NCBI RefSeq assembly: GCF_016861975.1
Contig: NZ_BOMB01000047.1
Location: 1 to 64,000, forward strand
Direction: 5' to 3'
From: Actinocatenispora rupis
GTDB lineage: Bacteria > Actinomycetota > Actinomycetes > Mycobacteriales > Micromonosporaceae
Length of the DNA: 64,000 bases
Position numbers and translations under genes: made by a program
Shown: positions 44,419 through 53,289 of the stretch, piece by piece
How the letters are laid out: every line of letters begins with the position of its first letter
Position numbering within the stretch: the first letter of the stretch is position 1
The notes under the pieces: generated by a model
Told to the model about the DNA's origin: nothing
The model's database searches: none
What the model saw: the letters and a program-made list of their open reading frames with translations, nothing else

Positions 44419-45316
44419 GGGCGGCGGCGGTCGTCGCGGCACCCACGATCCCCGCGTACGCGGCCTCACCGCGGGCGTTCGGGTGCAGCGGCGCCGCGAG
44501 CGCGGTCGGCACGTACCCCTCGACCCAGCGGTCGGACGGCGCCTGGCAGGAGTCGTGCCCGGCGCTCGGCGTCTCCACGTCCACGTACGTCGCGCCATTC
44601 GCGCCGGCCTGCGCGGCGATCGTCTGGTTCAGGTAGTGCACCTCGCCCTGCAGGTAGTCGGCGTCGACCGGGAGCACCGGCTGCACCGGCCAGCAGCCGC
44701 CCTTCCTGATGTACAGCCCGTACCCGGTGACGACGACGCGGGCGTGCGGCGCGCGCTGGTGGATGCCGTCGAGGGTGGCGGCGATCTTCGGCGCCGACGC
44801 GTCGATCCGCGCCGCCACCTGGTCCACGCCGCCCGCGGTCAGCTTGTCCTTGCACGGTGTCGCGGTCGGGTCGAGCTGCATGCAGTCCTGCGCGATGCCG
44901 ACCAGCCCGGCGTCGTTGCCGCCGATGGTCAGCGTCACCAGCGTGGTGTCCGCCGACAGCGCGTCGAACTGTGCCGGCGCCGTACCCGTGTCGACGCCGC
45001 CGATGGACAGCTTCTGCGGCGAGGTCATGTCGCCGGTGTCGGCCCCGCTGCACGTCACGTCCCGGAACGTGGCGACGCCGAGCTTCGCGGCGAGCAGGTG
45101 CGCGTAGTTGTGCGTGGAGCGGGCGCAGGCCAGCGGCCCGGTCGGGTTCGGGATGAGGGGGCCGGACGCCATCGAGTCGCCGAGCGCCACGTACACCTGC
45201 GGGTCGGCGGCGGCGGCCGGCACCGCACCGGCGAGTACCGAGCCGGCGGCGACGACACCGGCCGCGGCGAGCCCGGCCAGCCGACGCCTGTTTCGGTTGC
45301 GCTGCAACGGTTCCAT
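44411..45316 (-). CDS. Secreted SGNH-family lipase/esterase
   Basis: A 301-residue exported protein with a signal peptide (about 1-37, ending PAAAA). The blocks are block I VALGDSMASG, block III TIGGNDAGL and block V with catalytic His in LHPNARG. Several Cys residues (ACARS, CSGAD, CMQL, CKDK, GCWP, DSCQ) suggest three disulfides as in Streptomyces SGNH esterases. It would cleave acyl esters outside the cell. ATG 45316 has GAGGTG upstream. It is divergent from a PucR-like regulator (133 bp), the probable controller. Confidence 0.9.
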   Translation of the reverse strand: MEPLQRNRNRRRLAGLAAAGVVAAGSVLAGAVPAAAADPQVYVALGDSMASGPLIPNPTGPLACARSTHNYAHLLAAKLGVATFRDVTCSGADTGDMTSPQKLSIGGVDTGTAPAQFDALSADTTLVTLTIGGNDAGLVGIAQDCMQLDPTATPCKDKLTAGGVDQVAARIDASAPKIAATLDGIHQRAPHARVVVTGYGLYIRKGGCWPVQPVLPVDADYLQGEVHYLNQTIAAQAGANGATYVDVETPSAGHDSCQAPSDRWVEGYVPTALAAPLHPNARGEAAYAGIVGAATTAAARG

Positions 45317-45449
45317 CGCCGACACCTCGCTGTACTCGGGGGGATCCGCCGGCGACCGGGGGCGGCGCGCGGCTTGGGATGTCGACATAATGGCGGGCTG
45401 GCGGCGCGCTGGTAACTGGACCGAACCGTAGATTTCGCCGGAGGAATCT

Positions 45450-46661
45450 GTGACGGGTACCAAGGAACCGCTGAGCATCGCGGGCCGGGAGGTGGCCGCG
45501 CACCTGCGCGAGCGGATCCCCGCCCTCACCCGCCGCGTGGTCGCCCGTCTGGTCGCCGACCTGCCCGTGTACGCGCAGCTGCCGCGCGAGGAGGTCGGCG
45601 GCGACATCGCCGGCATCGTGCAGCACAACCTGCGGCTGTTCGCGGTCGTCCTGGACCGCCGCCGCCCGGTCGACGACGCCGAACTCGCCGCGCAGCGCGA
45701 CTCGGCCGCCCAGCGCGCCGAGGAGGGCGTACCGCTGGACGCGATCCTTGCCGCGTACCAGATCGGGGTGGCGATGAGTTGGGCGGAGGTGTCGGCTGGC
45801 GCCGGCCCGGACGACCTCGCGCACGTGCAGGAGACCGTGCGGCACGTGCTGGACTTCGAACGGCGGGTACTGGGCGCGGTCAGCGCCGCGTACCTGGAGG
45901 TGCGGCGGATCCTGGACAGCGAGGAGCACAGCGGCCGGCACGCCCTGCTCACCGCGCTGCTCTCCGGGTACGGCCTGGACGAGCTGACCGGGCCGCGCCC
46001 CGCCGCGCGGTACGTGGCGATGACGCTGGCGCTGACGCGGCACCCGGACGAGGGCTGCGGCGGTCCCGGCGCCGCGGTCGCCACCCGCCGCAAGGTACGC
46101 CGGGTGCGCGCCACGCTGGACCGGTTCGCCGGCGAGCCGACCCTGACCGCCCTCGACGGATCCGGCGGTACGGCCCTGCTGCCGGTCGCCGCCGACCCGC
46201 CGTGGGAGGCGCTGCGCGAGCTGGTCGCCGCCGCCGGCCGCGCCGCCGGTACGACGGTGACCGCGGCGGCGTCGGTGGTGGACCCGGCCGGGGTGCCCGC
46301 CGCCGTCGCGCAGGGCGCCGAGATCGTCGAGCTGGTCGCCCGTACCGGACGCCCGCCCGGCCTGTACCGGCTGGCCGACGTGCTGCTCGACTACCAGCTC
46401 AGCCGGCCCAGCGAGGCCCTGACCGGGCTCGCCGACCTGCTCGCGCCGCTGGCCGCGAAGCCGGACCTGCTGCGCACGCTGGAGGAGTACCTGCGGCACG
46501 GGTTGAACCGGCGCGCCACCGCCGCCGCGCTGCACGTACAGCCGAACACCGTCGACTACCGGCTGCGCCGGATCACCGCCCTGACCGGGGTGTCGCCGAC
46601 CCGGCCGACCGACCTGCCGCACCTGACCGCCGCGCTCGTGGCCCGCCGTACCGCCCGGTGA
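45450..46661 (+). CDS. PucR-like helix-turn-helix regulator
   Basis: A 403-residue regulator: N-terminal RsbR-like helical domain (RRVVARLVADLP, GVPLDAILAAYQIG), a middle region like the CdaR GGDEF-related fold, and a C-terminal PucR/CdaR helix-turn-helix (EYLRHGLNRRATAAALHVQ, NTVDYRLRRITALTG). GTG 45450 has GGAGGAAT upstream. The gene lies head to head with the secreted lipase operon, so it most likely activates that operon in response to substrate or nutrient state. Confidence 0.87.
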   Translation: MTGTKEPLSIAGREVAAHLRERIPALTRRVVARLVADLPVYAQLPREEVGGDIAGIVQHNLRLFAVVLDRRRPVDDAELAAQRDSAAQRAEEGVPLDAILAAYQIGVAMSWAEVSAGAGPDDLAHVQETVRHVLDFERRVLGAVSAAYLEVRRILDSEEHSGRHALLTALLSGYGLDELTGPRPAARYVAMTLALTRHPDEGCGGPGAAVATRRKVRRVRATLDRFAGEPTLTALDGSGGTALLPVAADPPWEALRELVAAAGRAAGTTVTAAASVVDPAGVPAAVAQGAEIVELVARTGRPPGLYRLADVLLDYQLSRPSEALTGLADLLAPLAAKPDLLRTLEEYLRHGLNRRATAAALHVQPNTVDYRLRRITALTGVSPTRPTDLPHLTAALVARRTAR

Positions 46662-46673
46662 GCGGGCCCGCGC

Positions 46674-46853
46674 TCAGTTGCGGATGTCGTGGGCGCGCAG
46701 GTATCCGATGACGAGCAGGACGAGCACCGAGATGCCGATCAGCTTCCACAGCTTGCTCTTGATCTTCGCGTGCGTCGGCCCGCGGAACAGGATGAGACCG
46801 ACCGCGCCCGCGAGGACGAGCACGCCGACGATCGCCCCCAGTGTGTCGATCAC
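46674..46853 (-). CDS. Small two-helix membrane protein
   Basis: A 59-residue protein with two hydrophobic helices (about 5-24 and 38-54) joined by a basic loop (HAKIKSKLWK). GTG 46853 is preceded by GAGGAGGAC, a strong ribosome site. Family not recognised. It is convergent with the PucR-like gene (12 bp between stops) and divergent from the NmrA-type gene. Confidence 0.7.
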   Translation of the reverse strand: MIDTLGAIVGVLVLAGAVGLILFRGPTHAKIKSKLWKLIGISVLVLLVIGYLRAHDIRN

Positions 46854-46934
46854 GTCCGTCCTCCTCGTCGGCACCGTTCGCCTCACGAGGCTACCGGCAC
46901 CGCCGCCGGCGGTACGGGCAGACCCGGCGCGAAC

Positions 46935-46969
46935 GGAGTTGACCTCAACCGCGCTTCAACTCCTACCGT
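46935..46969 (+). promoter_or_regulatory. MerR-type promoter of the NmrA-like gene
   Basis: -35 TTGACC (46939-46944) and -10 TACCGT (46964-46969) are separated by 19 bp. A perfect dyad GGAGTTGA...TCAACTCC (46935-46942 and 46956-46963) fills the spacer. The overlong spacer with a central dyad is the hallmark of MerR-family activated promoters. Confidence 0.65.
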
Positions 46970-47005
46970 GGTGCCGACACGAACGAGCACCTGGGGGTAC
47001 GCGCG

Positions 47006-47848
47006 ATGGATCCGATCCTGGTCACCGGGGCGACCGGCAACGTCGGCAGGCAGGTCGTCCGGCAGCTCACCGCGGCCGGTCTGCCGGTACGGGCGCTGAC
47101 CCGCGACCCGGACACGGCGCGGCTGCCGGACACGGTCGCGGCCCTGCGCGGTGACCTCGCCGACCCCGACAGCCTCGATCAGGTACTCCACGGCGTCGGC
47201 GCGGTGTTCCTGGTGTGGCCGTTCGGGCACGCCGACGGTGCCGCGGCGGCGGTCGACGCGATCGCGCGGCACGCCCGGCGCGTCGTGTACCTGTCGTCGT
47301 TGGGCGCGGCGACCGCCGACGACCCGATCAGCCGCATGCACAACGAACTGGAGCGGCTGATCGAGTCCACCGACCTGCGGTGGACGCACCTGCGGCCCGG
47401 CGGGTTCGCCACCAACACCCTGTCCTGGGCCGCCCAGGTACGCGCCGGCGACGAGGTGCGCGGCCCGTACGCGGACCTGTCCCGGCCGCTGGTACACGAG
47501 GCGGACCTGGCCACGGTGGCGGTCCGCGCCCTCACCAGCGACGCGCACCACGGCGCCCGGTACCCGCTGACCGGGCCGGCGCACCTGACGCAGGCCGAGC
47601 AGGTCGCCACGATCGGCGACGTACTCGGCCGCCCGCTGCGGTACGTGGAGACCGACCGGGCCGAGTCGTACCGGGGGATGGTGGGCGCGGGGTGGCCGCC
47701 GGACACCGCCGACGCCGTACTCGACGCCTGGTACGCGATGCGCGAGCGGCCCGAGCCGGTACTGGACACCGTGGCCGCGGTGACCGGGCGACCGGCGCGC
47801 ACGTACCGGGACTGGGTGGTGGACCACGCGGCGGACTTCACCGCCTGA
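47006..47848 (+). CDS. NmrA-like NAD(P)-binding oxidoreductase
   Basis: A 280-residue atypical SDR: LVTGATGNVGRQVVRQL at the N-terminus, ALTRDP after strand 2, and an NmrA-type core (AVFLVWPF, VVYLSSLGA, LRPGGFATN). Such proteins are redox sensors or quinone/azo reductases. The classic Tyr-x3-Lys pair is not seen, as usual in NmrA-like members. ATG 47006 follows GGGGGTACGCGCG. Transcription is likely driven from the MerR-type promoter just upstream, suggesting induction by a thiol-reactive or redox-cycling compound. Confidence 0.87.
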   Translation: MDPILVTGATGNVGRQVVRQLTAAGLPVRALTRDPDTARLPDTVAALRGDLADPDSLDQVLHGVGAVFLVWPFGHADGAAAAVDAIARHARRVVYLSSLGAATADDPISRMHNELERLIESTDLRWTHLRPGGFATNTLSWAAQVRAGDEVRGPYADLSRPLVHEADLATVAVRALTSDAHHGARYPLTGPAHLTQAEQVATIGDVLGRPLRYVETDRAESYRGMVGAGWPPDTADAVLDAWYAMRERPEPVLDTVAAVTGRPARTYRDWVVDHAADFTA

Positions 47849-47856
47849 CCCGCGCG

Positions 47857-48168
47857 TCACGCGACCGCCGGCGGCCGGGTCGAACCCGGCCGGTGCGGTG
47901 GTGCGGACTGCAGGCGGGCGGTCGCCGATCGGGCGGTACCCAACGCCCGGTCGACGGCCTGCTGCGACGGCCACCGGTTCGCCGTGGGATGCGCGCAGAG
48001 GTTGCGTACCTGCCGCAGGTGCTCCAGGTCCGCGTACGGCAGGCCGGTCCGGTCGGCGAGTTCGGTGACGCACCGGCGGCCGTCGGCCACGAGCGCACGC
48101 AGCGCGCTCCACCGGTGGAGCAGTTCGGCGAGCCCGGACGGGGGGACGGTGGCAACGGCGCGGACCAT
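47857..48168 (-). CDS. Small HEPN-like protein
   Basis: A 103-residue helical protein ending in a Pro-rich tail. The stretch LEHLRQVRNLCAHPTANRW contains Arg55 and His60 as R-x4-H, the metal-independent RNase motif of HEPN domains, although only about 80 residues of domain are available. The preceding helix-turn-helix-like ELADRTGLPYADL might position nucleic acid. ATG 48168 has GGAGGTCACC directly before it, a strong ribosome site. It is divergent from a membrane-anchored HTH protein (166 bp). Role unknown; toxin or abortive-infection RNase is one possibility. Confidence 0.55.
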   Translation of the reverse strand: MVRAVATVPPSGLAELLHRWSALRALVADGRRCVTELADRTGLPYADLEHLRQVRNLCAHPTANRWPSQQAVDRALGTARSATARLQSAPPHRPGSTRPPAVA

Positions 48169-48334
48169 GGTGACCTCCGACGACGACGCGGCGACGACGC
48201 GTCCATTGCGCCAACGGCAGATCCGGACACCAAGTACGTCGGATGGACGAAGACGATGCCGGACCCGTAAGGCGCGAATCCCGCTATGATTCGGACGCGT
48301 TCGGACGGTCTCGGACACCAGCCGGAGGTTGTTC

Positions 48335-49531
48335 ATGGCGTCGGACCGTGCCCACCCGGAGGTCGACGGCTTCGCCAGCTGGCTGCGCCAGTTGCGCCTG
48401 GACGCCGGCGATCCGTCACTGCGTGAGTTGAGCCGCCTGACCCGCGAGGTTGGCGCTCGGGAGGTGCCGCGCAGCACCCTCGCCGACGCGTTCGCCGGCC
48501 ACCGCCTCCCTTCGTACGACACGGCCATGGCCGTCAGCCGGGCCCTCGCCGGCCCGGACGGCGCCACCGAGTGCCACCGCAGATGGCGCGCCGCGCGGGC
48601 CGCCCAACGCGGTGCCGAACCGCCCACCGAGCCGACCGCGGCCAGCGCTCCGCCCGTGGCCGCGGATGGACCGCCGACGATGCCGGAGGGTGCCCGACCA
48701 GCGGACGACGGCGCAGCGCCGGGCCCCGAGCCGGTCGCACCGGACCACCGGCGCGGCCGGCGGCTGGTCGGGGCCCTGGCCGCCGCCGTCGTTCTCGCCA
48801 CGGGTGTCACCGTGGCGGTCGTCGTCACGCGTGGCGACGCGCCGGGCGCGGCGGGCGCGGGCACCGGGCGCCGGACGGACCCCACCGCGTCCGCCGCCCA
48901 CTCGCCGCTCCAGTTGCACGCCGAGCAGGTCAGCCCGTGCGCGCCGCTGCACTTCGCCCACGTCACCCGCCAGCAGGCGCAGCAGGACGTCGCCGCGACC
49001 CACGGGTACGGCGACCCGTCGCACCCGCTGCCGTACCCGATCGACCCGGGTACGGCGGACCTGCTGGTCTCGCAGTCCCAGATCAGCCTCACCGTGCAGA
49101 GCGCCGAGACCGAGTCGGTACTGCTCACCGGGCTGTCGGTACTCGTGCGTGGCCGGCGACCGGCACCGACCGCCGGGATCCTGGTCAGCTTCGGCGAGTG
49201 CGGCGCGCACCTGCCGATCCGGTACTTCGCCACGGACGTCGGACGCTCGCAGCCGGCCGTCGGACCCGAGCCGGGCACGCCCGACTTCCCGTTCACCGTG
49301 TCGCGCACCGATCCGGAGGAGTTCCAGATCGACGTCGCCAACCGCATGGACGACTGCACGTTCGACCTCGTACTGCGGTGGACGGCGAAGGGCCGGCCGG
49401 GGCGCACGGTGCTGGACAACGGCGGGCACCACTACCAGCTCTCCGGACCGGGCCGGATCCCCGCCTACTACGGCGGGCTCAACGGCAGGTACGCCCTGCG
49501 GCCCGATCCCGATCCGGCCCGTACCGGCTGA
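48335..49531 (+). CDS. Membrane-anchored HTH protein with extracellular domain
   Basis: A 398-residue protein. Residues about 10-85 resemble a XRE-like HTH of actinobacterial type (FASWLRQLRLDAG, RELSRLTREVG, PRSTLADAFAGHRLP). A Pro/Ala-rich linker, a single transmembrane helix (about 146-168) and a roughly 220-residue extracytoplasmic beta-rich domain with three to four Cys follow. This topology suits one-component transmembrane signalling. ATG 48335 is 6 bases after GGAGG. Upstream divergent to the HEPN-like gene; downstream is an ECF sigma gene (about 90 bp). Confidence 0.75.
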   Translation: MASDRAHPEVDGFASWLRQLRLDAGDPSLRELSRLTREVGAREVPRSTLADAFAGHRLPSYDTAMAVSRALAGPDGATECHRRWRAARAAQRGAEPPTEPTAASAPPVAADGPPTMPEGARPADDGAAPGPEPVAPDHRRGRRLVGALAAAVVLATGVTVAVVVTRGDAPGAAGAGTGRRTDPTASAAHSPLQLHAEQVSPCAPLHFAHVTRQQAQQDVAATHGYGDPSHPLPYPIDPGTADLLVSQSQISLTVQSAETESVLLTGLSVLVRGRRPAPTAGILVSFGECGAHLPIRYFATDVGRSQPAVGPEPGTPDFPFTVSRTDPEEFQIDVANRMDDCTFDLVLRWTAKGRPGRTVLDNGGHHYQLSGPGRIPAYYGGLNGRYALRPDPDPARTG

Positions 49532-49618
49532 TCCGACACACCCACCGCTGCCGGGCGCGTGCCGTCCCGGCGGGCAGGATCGGTGGGAACCCGGTGGCGC
49601 CAGCGGACAGGTACGGAC

Positions 49619-50230
49619 GTGGAGTTGTCGCAACGGGCCCGCATCAGGGCCGGCGACCGTGCCTGCTTCGGCGCGGTCTTCGATGAACATGCACCCGCCG
49701 TGTACCGGTACGCGGTGCGGGTGACCGCCGACCGGGCCGGCGCCGAGGACGTGGTGTCGCTGACGTTCCTGGAGGCGTGGCGGCTGCGCGCCCGCCTGCG
49801 ACCGGACGGCGGCAGCCTGCTGCCCTGGCTGTACGGCATCGCGACGAACGTCCTGCGCAACACGGCCCGGTCGGCCCGCCGGCACCAGGCGGCGCTGAGC
49901 CGGATGCCGGCCGCGGACCGGGTACCGGACTTCGCCGACGACCTGGTCGGCCGGCTCGCCGACGCGGACGCGCTCGCCGCCGCCCGCGCCGCGCTGTCCC
50001 GGCTCCGCCCGGCCGAACGCGACGTCTTCACCCTCTGCGTCTGGGAGGGGCTGGACTACGCGGCGGCCGCCGAGGCGCTCGGCGTACCGGTGGGCACGGT
50101 GCGGTCCCGGCTGTCCCGCGCCCGTACCCGGTTGCGCGCGTACACGAACGGTCGGGAACCCGCGGGGCGGACCGGACAGGTACAGGGTGGCCGCGCGGAC
50201 GCGGCCCGGTCGACACGGGAGATCGGATGA
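49619..50230 (+). CDS. ECF RNA polymerase sigma factor
   Basis: A 203-residue ECF sigma factor: region 2 (GDRACFGAVFDEHAPAVYRY, GAEDVVSLTFLEAWR) and region 4 (LRPAERDVFTLCVWEGLDYA, EALGVPVGTVRSRLSRAR). GTG 49619 is the likely start. Its stop overlaps the ATG of the CU044_5270-type gene, so the downstream membrane protein probably modulates it, as in comparable actinobacterial pairs. Confidence 0.9.
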   Translation: MELSQRARIRAGDRACFGAVFDEHAPAVYRYAVRVTADRAGAEDVVSLTFLEAWRLRARLRPDGGSLLPWLYGIATNVLRNTARSARRHQAALSRMPAADRVPDFADDLVGRLADADALAAARAALSRLRPAERDVFTLCVWEGLDYAAAAEALGVPVGTVRSRLSRARTRLRAYTNGREPAGRTGQVQGGRADAARSTREIG

Positions 50231-51237
50231 ACGCCACGCCGCAGGACCGGCCCACGCCGGAGGAGTACGCGGAGCTGCGCCGGCTGCTGCCGGCCCCGGG
50301 CGAGCCGGATCTCGGGGCCGACCGCCAACGCCAGCTCAGGGGGTACCTGATGAGTGAGATCCGTACGGTCAAGCCGGCGCGGTCCCGGCGCGCGCTGCTG
50401 TGGACGCTGGCGCCGGCCGCCGCGGTGGTCGCCGCGGTCGTGGTGGTCGGCGTGTCGGCCGGCACCCCACCCACCGGTACGCACCGGGCGACGCCCGCGC
50501 ACAGCGGTACCGCGGCACCCGGGCTGACCGGTCGGGAGACCGCGCCGCAGCTGCTCGGCAAGATCGCGCTGGCCGCCGACGAGCAGCCCGCGCCGGCCGC
50601 CCGACCCGACCAGTTCGTGTACGTGCAGAGCACCGTCGCGTTCGCGAACGTCAACGGTGCCACCGGAAAGACGACGGTGGACAAGCCGCACACCCGGCGG
50701 GTCTGGATGTCGGTGGGCGGCCGCCGGCACGGCCTGCTGCGCGAGAAGGGCGAGTCGACCGACCTGGGCACCCTGCCGCATCCGGACCTGCACGCCCCGA
50801 CGTACGCGTACCTGAAGACGTTGCCGACGGATCCGGACGCCCTGCTCGCGGTGATCTACGCGGCGTACGACGCGCACCCGAGCGGGTCCGGGCGGGACGC
50901 GGAGGCGTTCGTGACGATCGGCGACCTGCTGGGGGAGTCGCTGCTGCCGCCGAAGCTCGCCGCCGCCCTGTACGGTGCCGCCGCGAAGATCCCCGGGGTC
51001 ACCGTGGTCGGCTCCGCGACCGACGCGGCCGGCCGTACGGGTGTCGCGGTGGCGCGGGAGGACCGGGAGGCGGGCACCCGTACCGAGTGGGTGTTCGACC
51101 GGCACTCGCTGGGCTACCTCGGCGAGCGGCAGGTGCAGGTGACGAGGACCGGCAACGTCCCGGCCGGTACGGTCGTCGGCTCGACCGCCGTCACCCGCCG
51201 CGCCGTGGTGGACCGCGCCGGCCAGCTTCCGAAGTAG
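50227..51237 (+). CDS. CU044_5270-family membrane protein, sigma-factor partner
   Basis: A 336-residue protein: a short cytoplasmic N-terminus (PTPEEYAELRRLLPAPGEPD), one transmembrane helix (about 55-78) and a large extracytoplasmic domain including FVYVQSTVAF and RRVWMSVGGRRHGLL. This is the actinobacterial CU044_5270 family, regularly encoded next to ECF sigma genes and thought to act as anti-sigma or sensing partner. It lacks the zinc-anti-sigma H-x3-C-x2-C motif. ATG overlaps the sigma stop. Confidence 0.85.
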   Translation: MNATPQDRPTPEEYAELRRLLPAPGEPDLGADRQRQLRGYLMSEIRTVKPARSRRALLWTLAPAAAVVAAVVVVGVSAGTPPTGTHRATPAHSGTAAPGLTGRETAPQLLGKIALAADEQPAPAARPDQFVYVQSTVAFANVNGATGKTTVDKPHTRRVWMSVGGRRHGLLREKGESTDLGTLPHPDLHAPTYAYLKTLPTDPDALLAVIYAAYDAHPSGSGRDAEAFVTIGDLLGESLLPPKLAAALYGAAAKIPGVTVVGSATDAAGRTGVAVAREDREAGTRTEWVFDRHSLGYLGERQVQVTRTGNVPAGTVVGSTAVTRRAVVDRAGQLPK

Positions 51238-51355
51238 GCCCGGCGGCGCCGGTTCCGCCGGCACGGTCGGGTCGTGCGGGCCGGATCCCACGTGCGCTCC
51301 GGCCCCGGACCGTACCTGGCCCGGGGTCGGAACGGCCGCGGGAGGGCGGCCGGAT

Positions 51356-51373
51356 CCGGCTCAACTGAGCCGG
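51356..51373 (-). terminator. Hairpin at the end of the peptide-ABC operon
   Basis: CCGGCTCA-AC-TGAGCCGG, an 8-bp stem with a 2-base loop, overlaps the stop codon of the last permease gene. Could end the operon, though the loop is very small. Confidence 0.45.
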
Positions 51374-52326
51374 ACGCGCGGGTCGAGCACCGCGTACAGC
51401 AGGTCGACGACGATGTTGGCGACCACCACGAACACCGCCGCGAGCAGTACCACCGCGATGATCACCGGCTCGTCCTGGTTGGTGACCGCCTGGACCGACA
51501 TCCGGCCCAGCCCGTTCAGGCCGAACACCTGCTCGGTGACGATCGCGCCGCCGAGCAGCGTCGCCACGTCGATACCGAACTGGGTGACGATCGGCACCAG
51601 CGCCGCCCGCAGCCCGTGCCGGTACGTGACGCGCAACGGCCGCAGACCCTTCGACCGGGCGGTACGCACGTAGTCCTCGCCGAGTACCTCCAGCATCTGG
51701 CCGCGGGTGAGCCGCACGTACACGGCCATGGAGGCGACGGCGAGGGTGATCCACGGCAGGATCAGGTGCTGCGCCCACTGCCCGGGGTTCTGCGTCAGCG
51801 GCACGTACCCACCGCCGGGGAAGAACGTCACCCCGGCGAGGTGCAGCTGGTAGAAGAAGAAGTACAGCAGGAGCAGGCCGAGGACGAAGGTCGGGAACGA
51901 CAGGCCGATCAGCGCGAACAGGGTCGCGAGCCGGTCGGTGAAGCTGCGCGGCCGGGTCGCCGAGAGCACGCCGATCAGGACACCGGCGACCACCCAGATG
52001 ATCGCCGCGCCGATCGCCAGCGACGCGGTGATCGGCAGCGCCGCCTTGATCAGCGACGTCACGGGCTCGTGGCTGTAGTACGAGTAGCCGAGGTCGCCGT
52101 GGAACAGCCGGTTCAGGAAGTGCGCGTACTGCACCCAGATCGGCTGGTCGAGTCCGAGCTGCTTGGTCACGGTCTGGACGAGCTGCTGGTTCTGCGCGGC
52201 GAACTTGCCGAGCAGCAGCTGCGCCACGTTGTGCGGCGCGATGAAGAAGATCGCGAACACGATGACGCTGATCAGCCAGACCACGAGGACGCCGGTCAGC
52301 AGGCGACGGATCAGGAAACGCACCAT
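51361..52326 (-). CDS. Peptide/nickel ABC importer permease, DppB type
   Basis: A 321-residue inner-membrane permease with six helices, beginning VRFLIRRLLTGVLVVWLI as in DppB/OppB. The EAA loop region (YVRTARSKGLRPLRVTYRH) contacts the ATPase. Together with the next permease it forms the channel for peptides (or related solutes) delivered by the lipoprotein encoded at 55459-57321. It is the last gene of the operon, 8 bp after the DppC-type gene. Confidence 0.93.
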   Translation of the reverse strand: MVRFLIRRLLTGVLVVWLISVIVFAIFFIAPHNVAQLLLGKFAAQNQQLVQTVTKQLGLDQPIWVQYAHFLNRLFHGDLGYSYYSHEPVTSLIKAALPITASLAIGAAIIWVVAGVLIGVLSATRPRSFTDRLATLFALIGLSFPTFVLGLLLLYFFFYQLHLAGVTFFPGGGYVPLTQNPGQWAQHLILPWITLAVASMAVYVRLTRGQMLEVLGEDYVRTARSKGLRPLRVTYRHGLRAALVPIVTQFGIDVATLLGGAIVTEQVFGLNGLGRMSVQAVTNQDEPVIIAVVLLAAVFVVVANIVVDLLYAVLDPRVRLS

Positions 52327-52333
52327 GACGGCC

Positions 52334-53278
52334 TCACTTCGCGAACAGGCGTTCGGTGCGGGGATCCAACGCGTCCCGCACGCTGTCGCCGAGCAGGTTG
52401 AACGCCAGCGTCGTGGCGATCAGCGCGATGCCGGGGAACAGCAGGAACCACCAGGCCTGCTGGTACACGTCCTGCGCGTCGGAGATCATGTTGCCCCAGC
52501 TCGGGGTCGGCGGGATGATCCCGACCCCCAGGTACGACAGCGTCGCCTCGAACACGATCGACACCGGGATCAGCAGCGTCGTGTACACCAGGACCGGTGC
52601 CACGAGGTTGGGCAGTACGTCGACGAACATGATGCGCCGGTCGCTGGCCCCCAACGACCGGGCCGCCTCGATGTACTCCTTCTCCCGGATGGACAGTGTC
52701 TGGCCGCGGACGATGCGGCCGACGGCGGCCCACGAGAAGAACGCGATCACCCCGATCTCCACCAGCTCGCTCGGCCCGACCACGCTCACCAGCGCGATCG
52801 CGAACAGCAGGAACGGGAACGACAGCACCACGTCCATCAGCCGCGACACGATCGCGTCGACGGCGGGGCCGAAGTACCCGGCGATCAGGCCGACGATGAC
52901 GCCGATGAGGACGGCGGCGACGGCGGCGGCGACACCGACGGCGAGCGAGACGCGGGTGCCGTAGATGACGCGGACCAGTACGTCCCGGCCGAGGTTGTCG
53001 GTACCGAGCAGGTGGTGCACCGACGGCGGCGCGGGCAGCCCGTCCGGGGTCAGCCCGTTGATCCGGTCCTGTTGCGTGGGCGACCAGCCGATCAGCTTCG
53101 ACAGGGGCCCGGCGAACGCCGCGACCAGCCCCAGCAACACGATGAACGCGCCGCACACCAGCGCGACGCGGTCCCGGCGCAGCCGCGCCCAGGCCAACTG
53201 CCACGGACTGCGCCCGAGCGTCCCGGAGGTGTCGATGGTGGGAACCTCGGCGCTCTCGAACAGTTCGGTGGTGGACAT
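52334..53278 (-). CDS. Peptide/nickel ABC importer permease, DppC type
   Basis: A 314-residue permease. An N-terminal cytoplasmic extension (about 30 residues) precedes the DppC/OppC N-terminal segment (WQLAWARLRRDRVALVCG), followed by the EAA loop YIEAARSLGASDRRIMFVDVLPN. It pairs with the DppB-type subunit. ATG 53278 follows a GAGGG site. It is separated from the ATPase gene by 11 bp. Confidence 0.93.
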   Translation of the reverse strand: MSTTELFESAEVPTIDTSGTLGRSPWQLAWARLRRDRVALVCGAFIVLLGLVAAFAGPLSKLIGWSPTQQDRINGLTPDGLPAPPSVHHLLGTDNLGRDVLVRVIYGTRVSLAVGVAAAVAAVLIGVIVGLIAGYFGPAVDAIVSRLMDVVLSFPFLLFAIALVSVVGPSELVEIGVIAFFSWAAVGRIVRGQTLSIREKEYIEAARSLGASDRRIMFVDVLPNLVAPVLVYTTLLIPVSIVFEATLSYLGVGIIPPTPSWGNMISDAQDVYQQAWWFLLFPGIALIATTLAFNLLGDSVRDALDPRTERLFAK

Positions 53279-53289
53279 GGCGCCCTCCG

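Noticed and set aside
46935-46969. SoxR box
   Set aside because: The arms (GGAGTTGA/TCAACTCC) do not match the CCTCAAG-type SoxR dyad, so only a general MerR-type assignment is justified.
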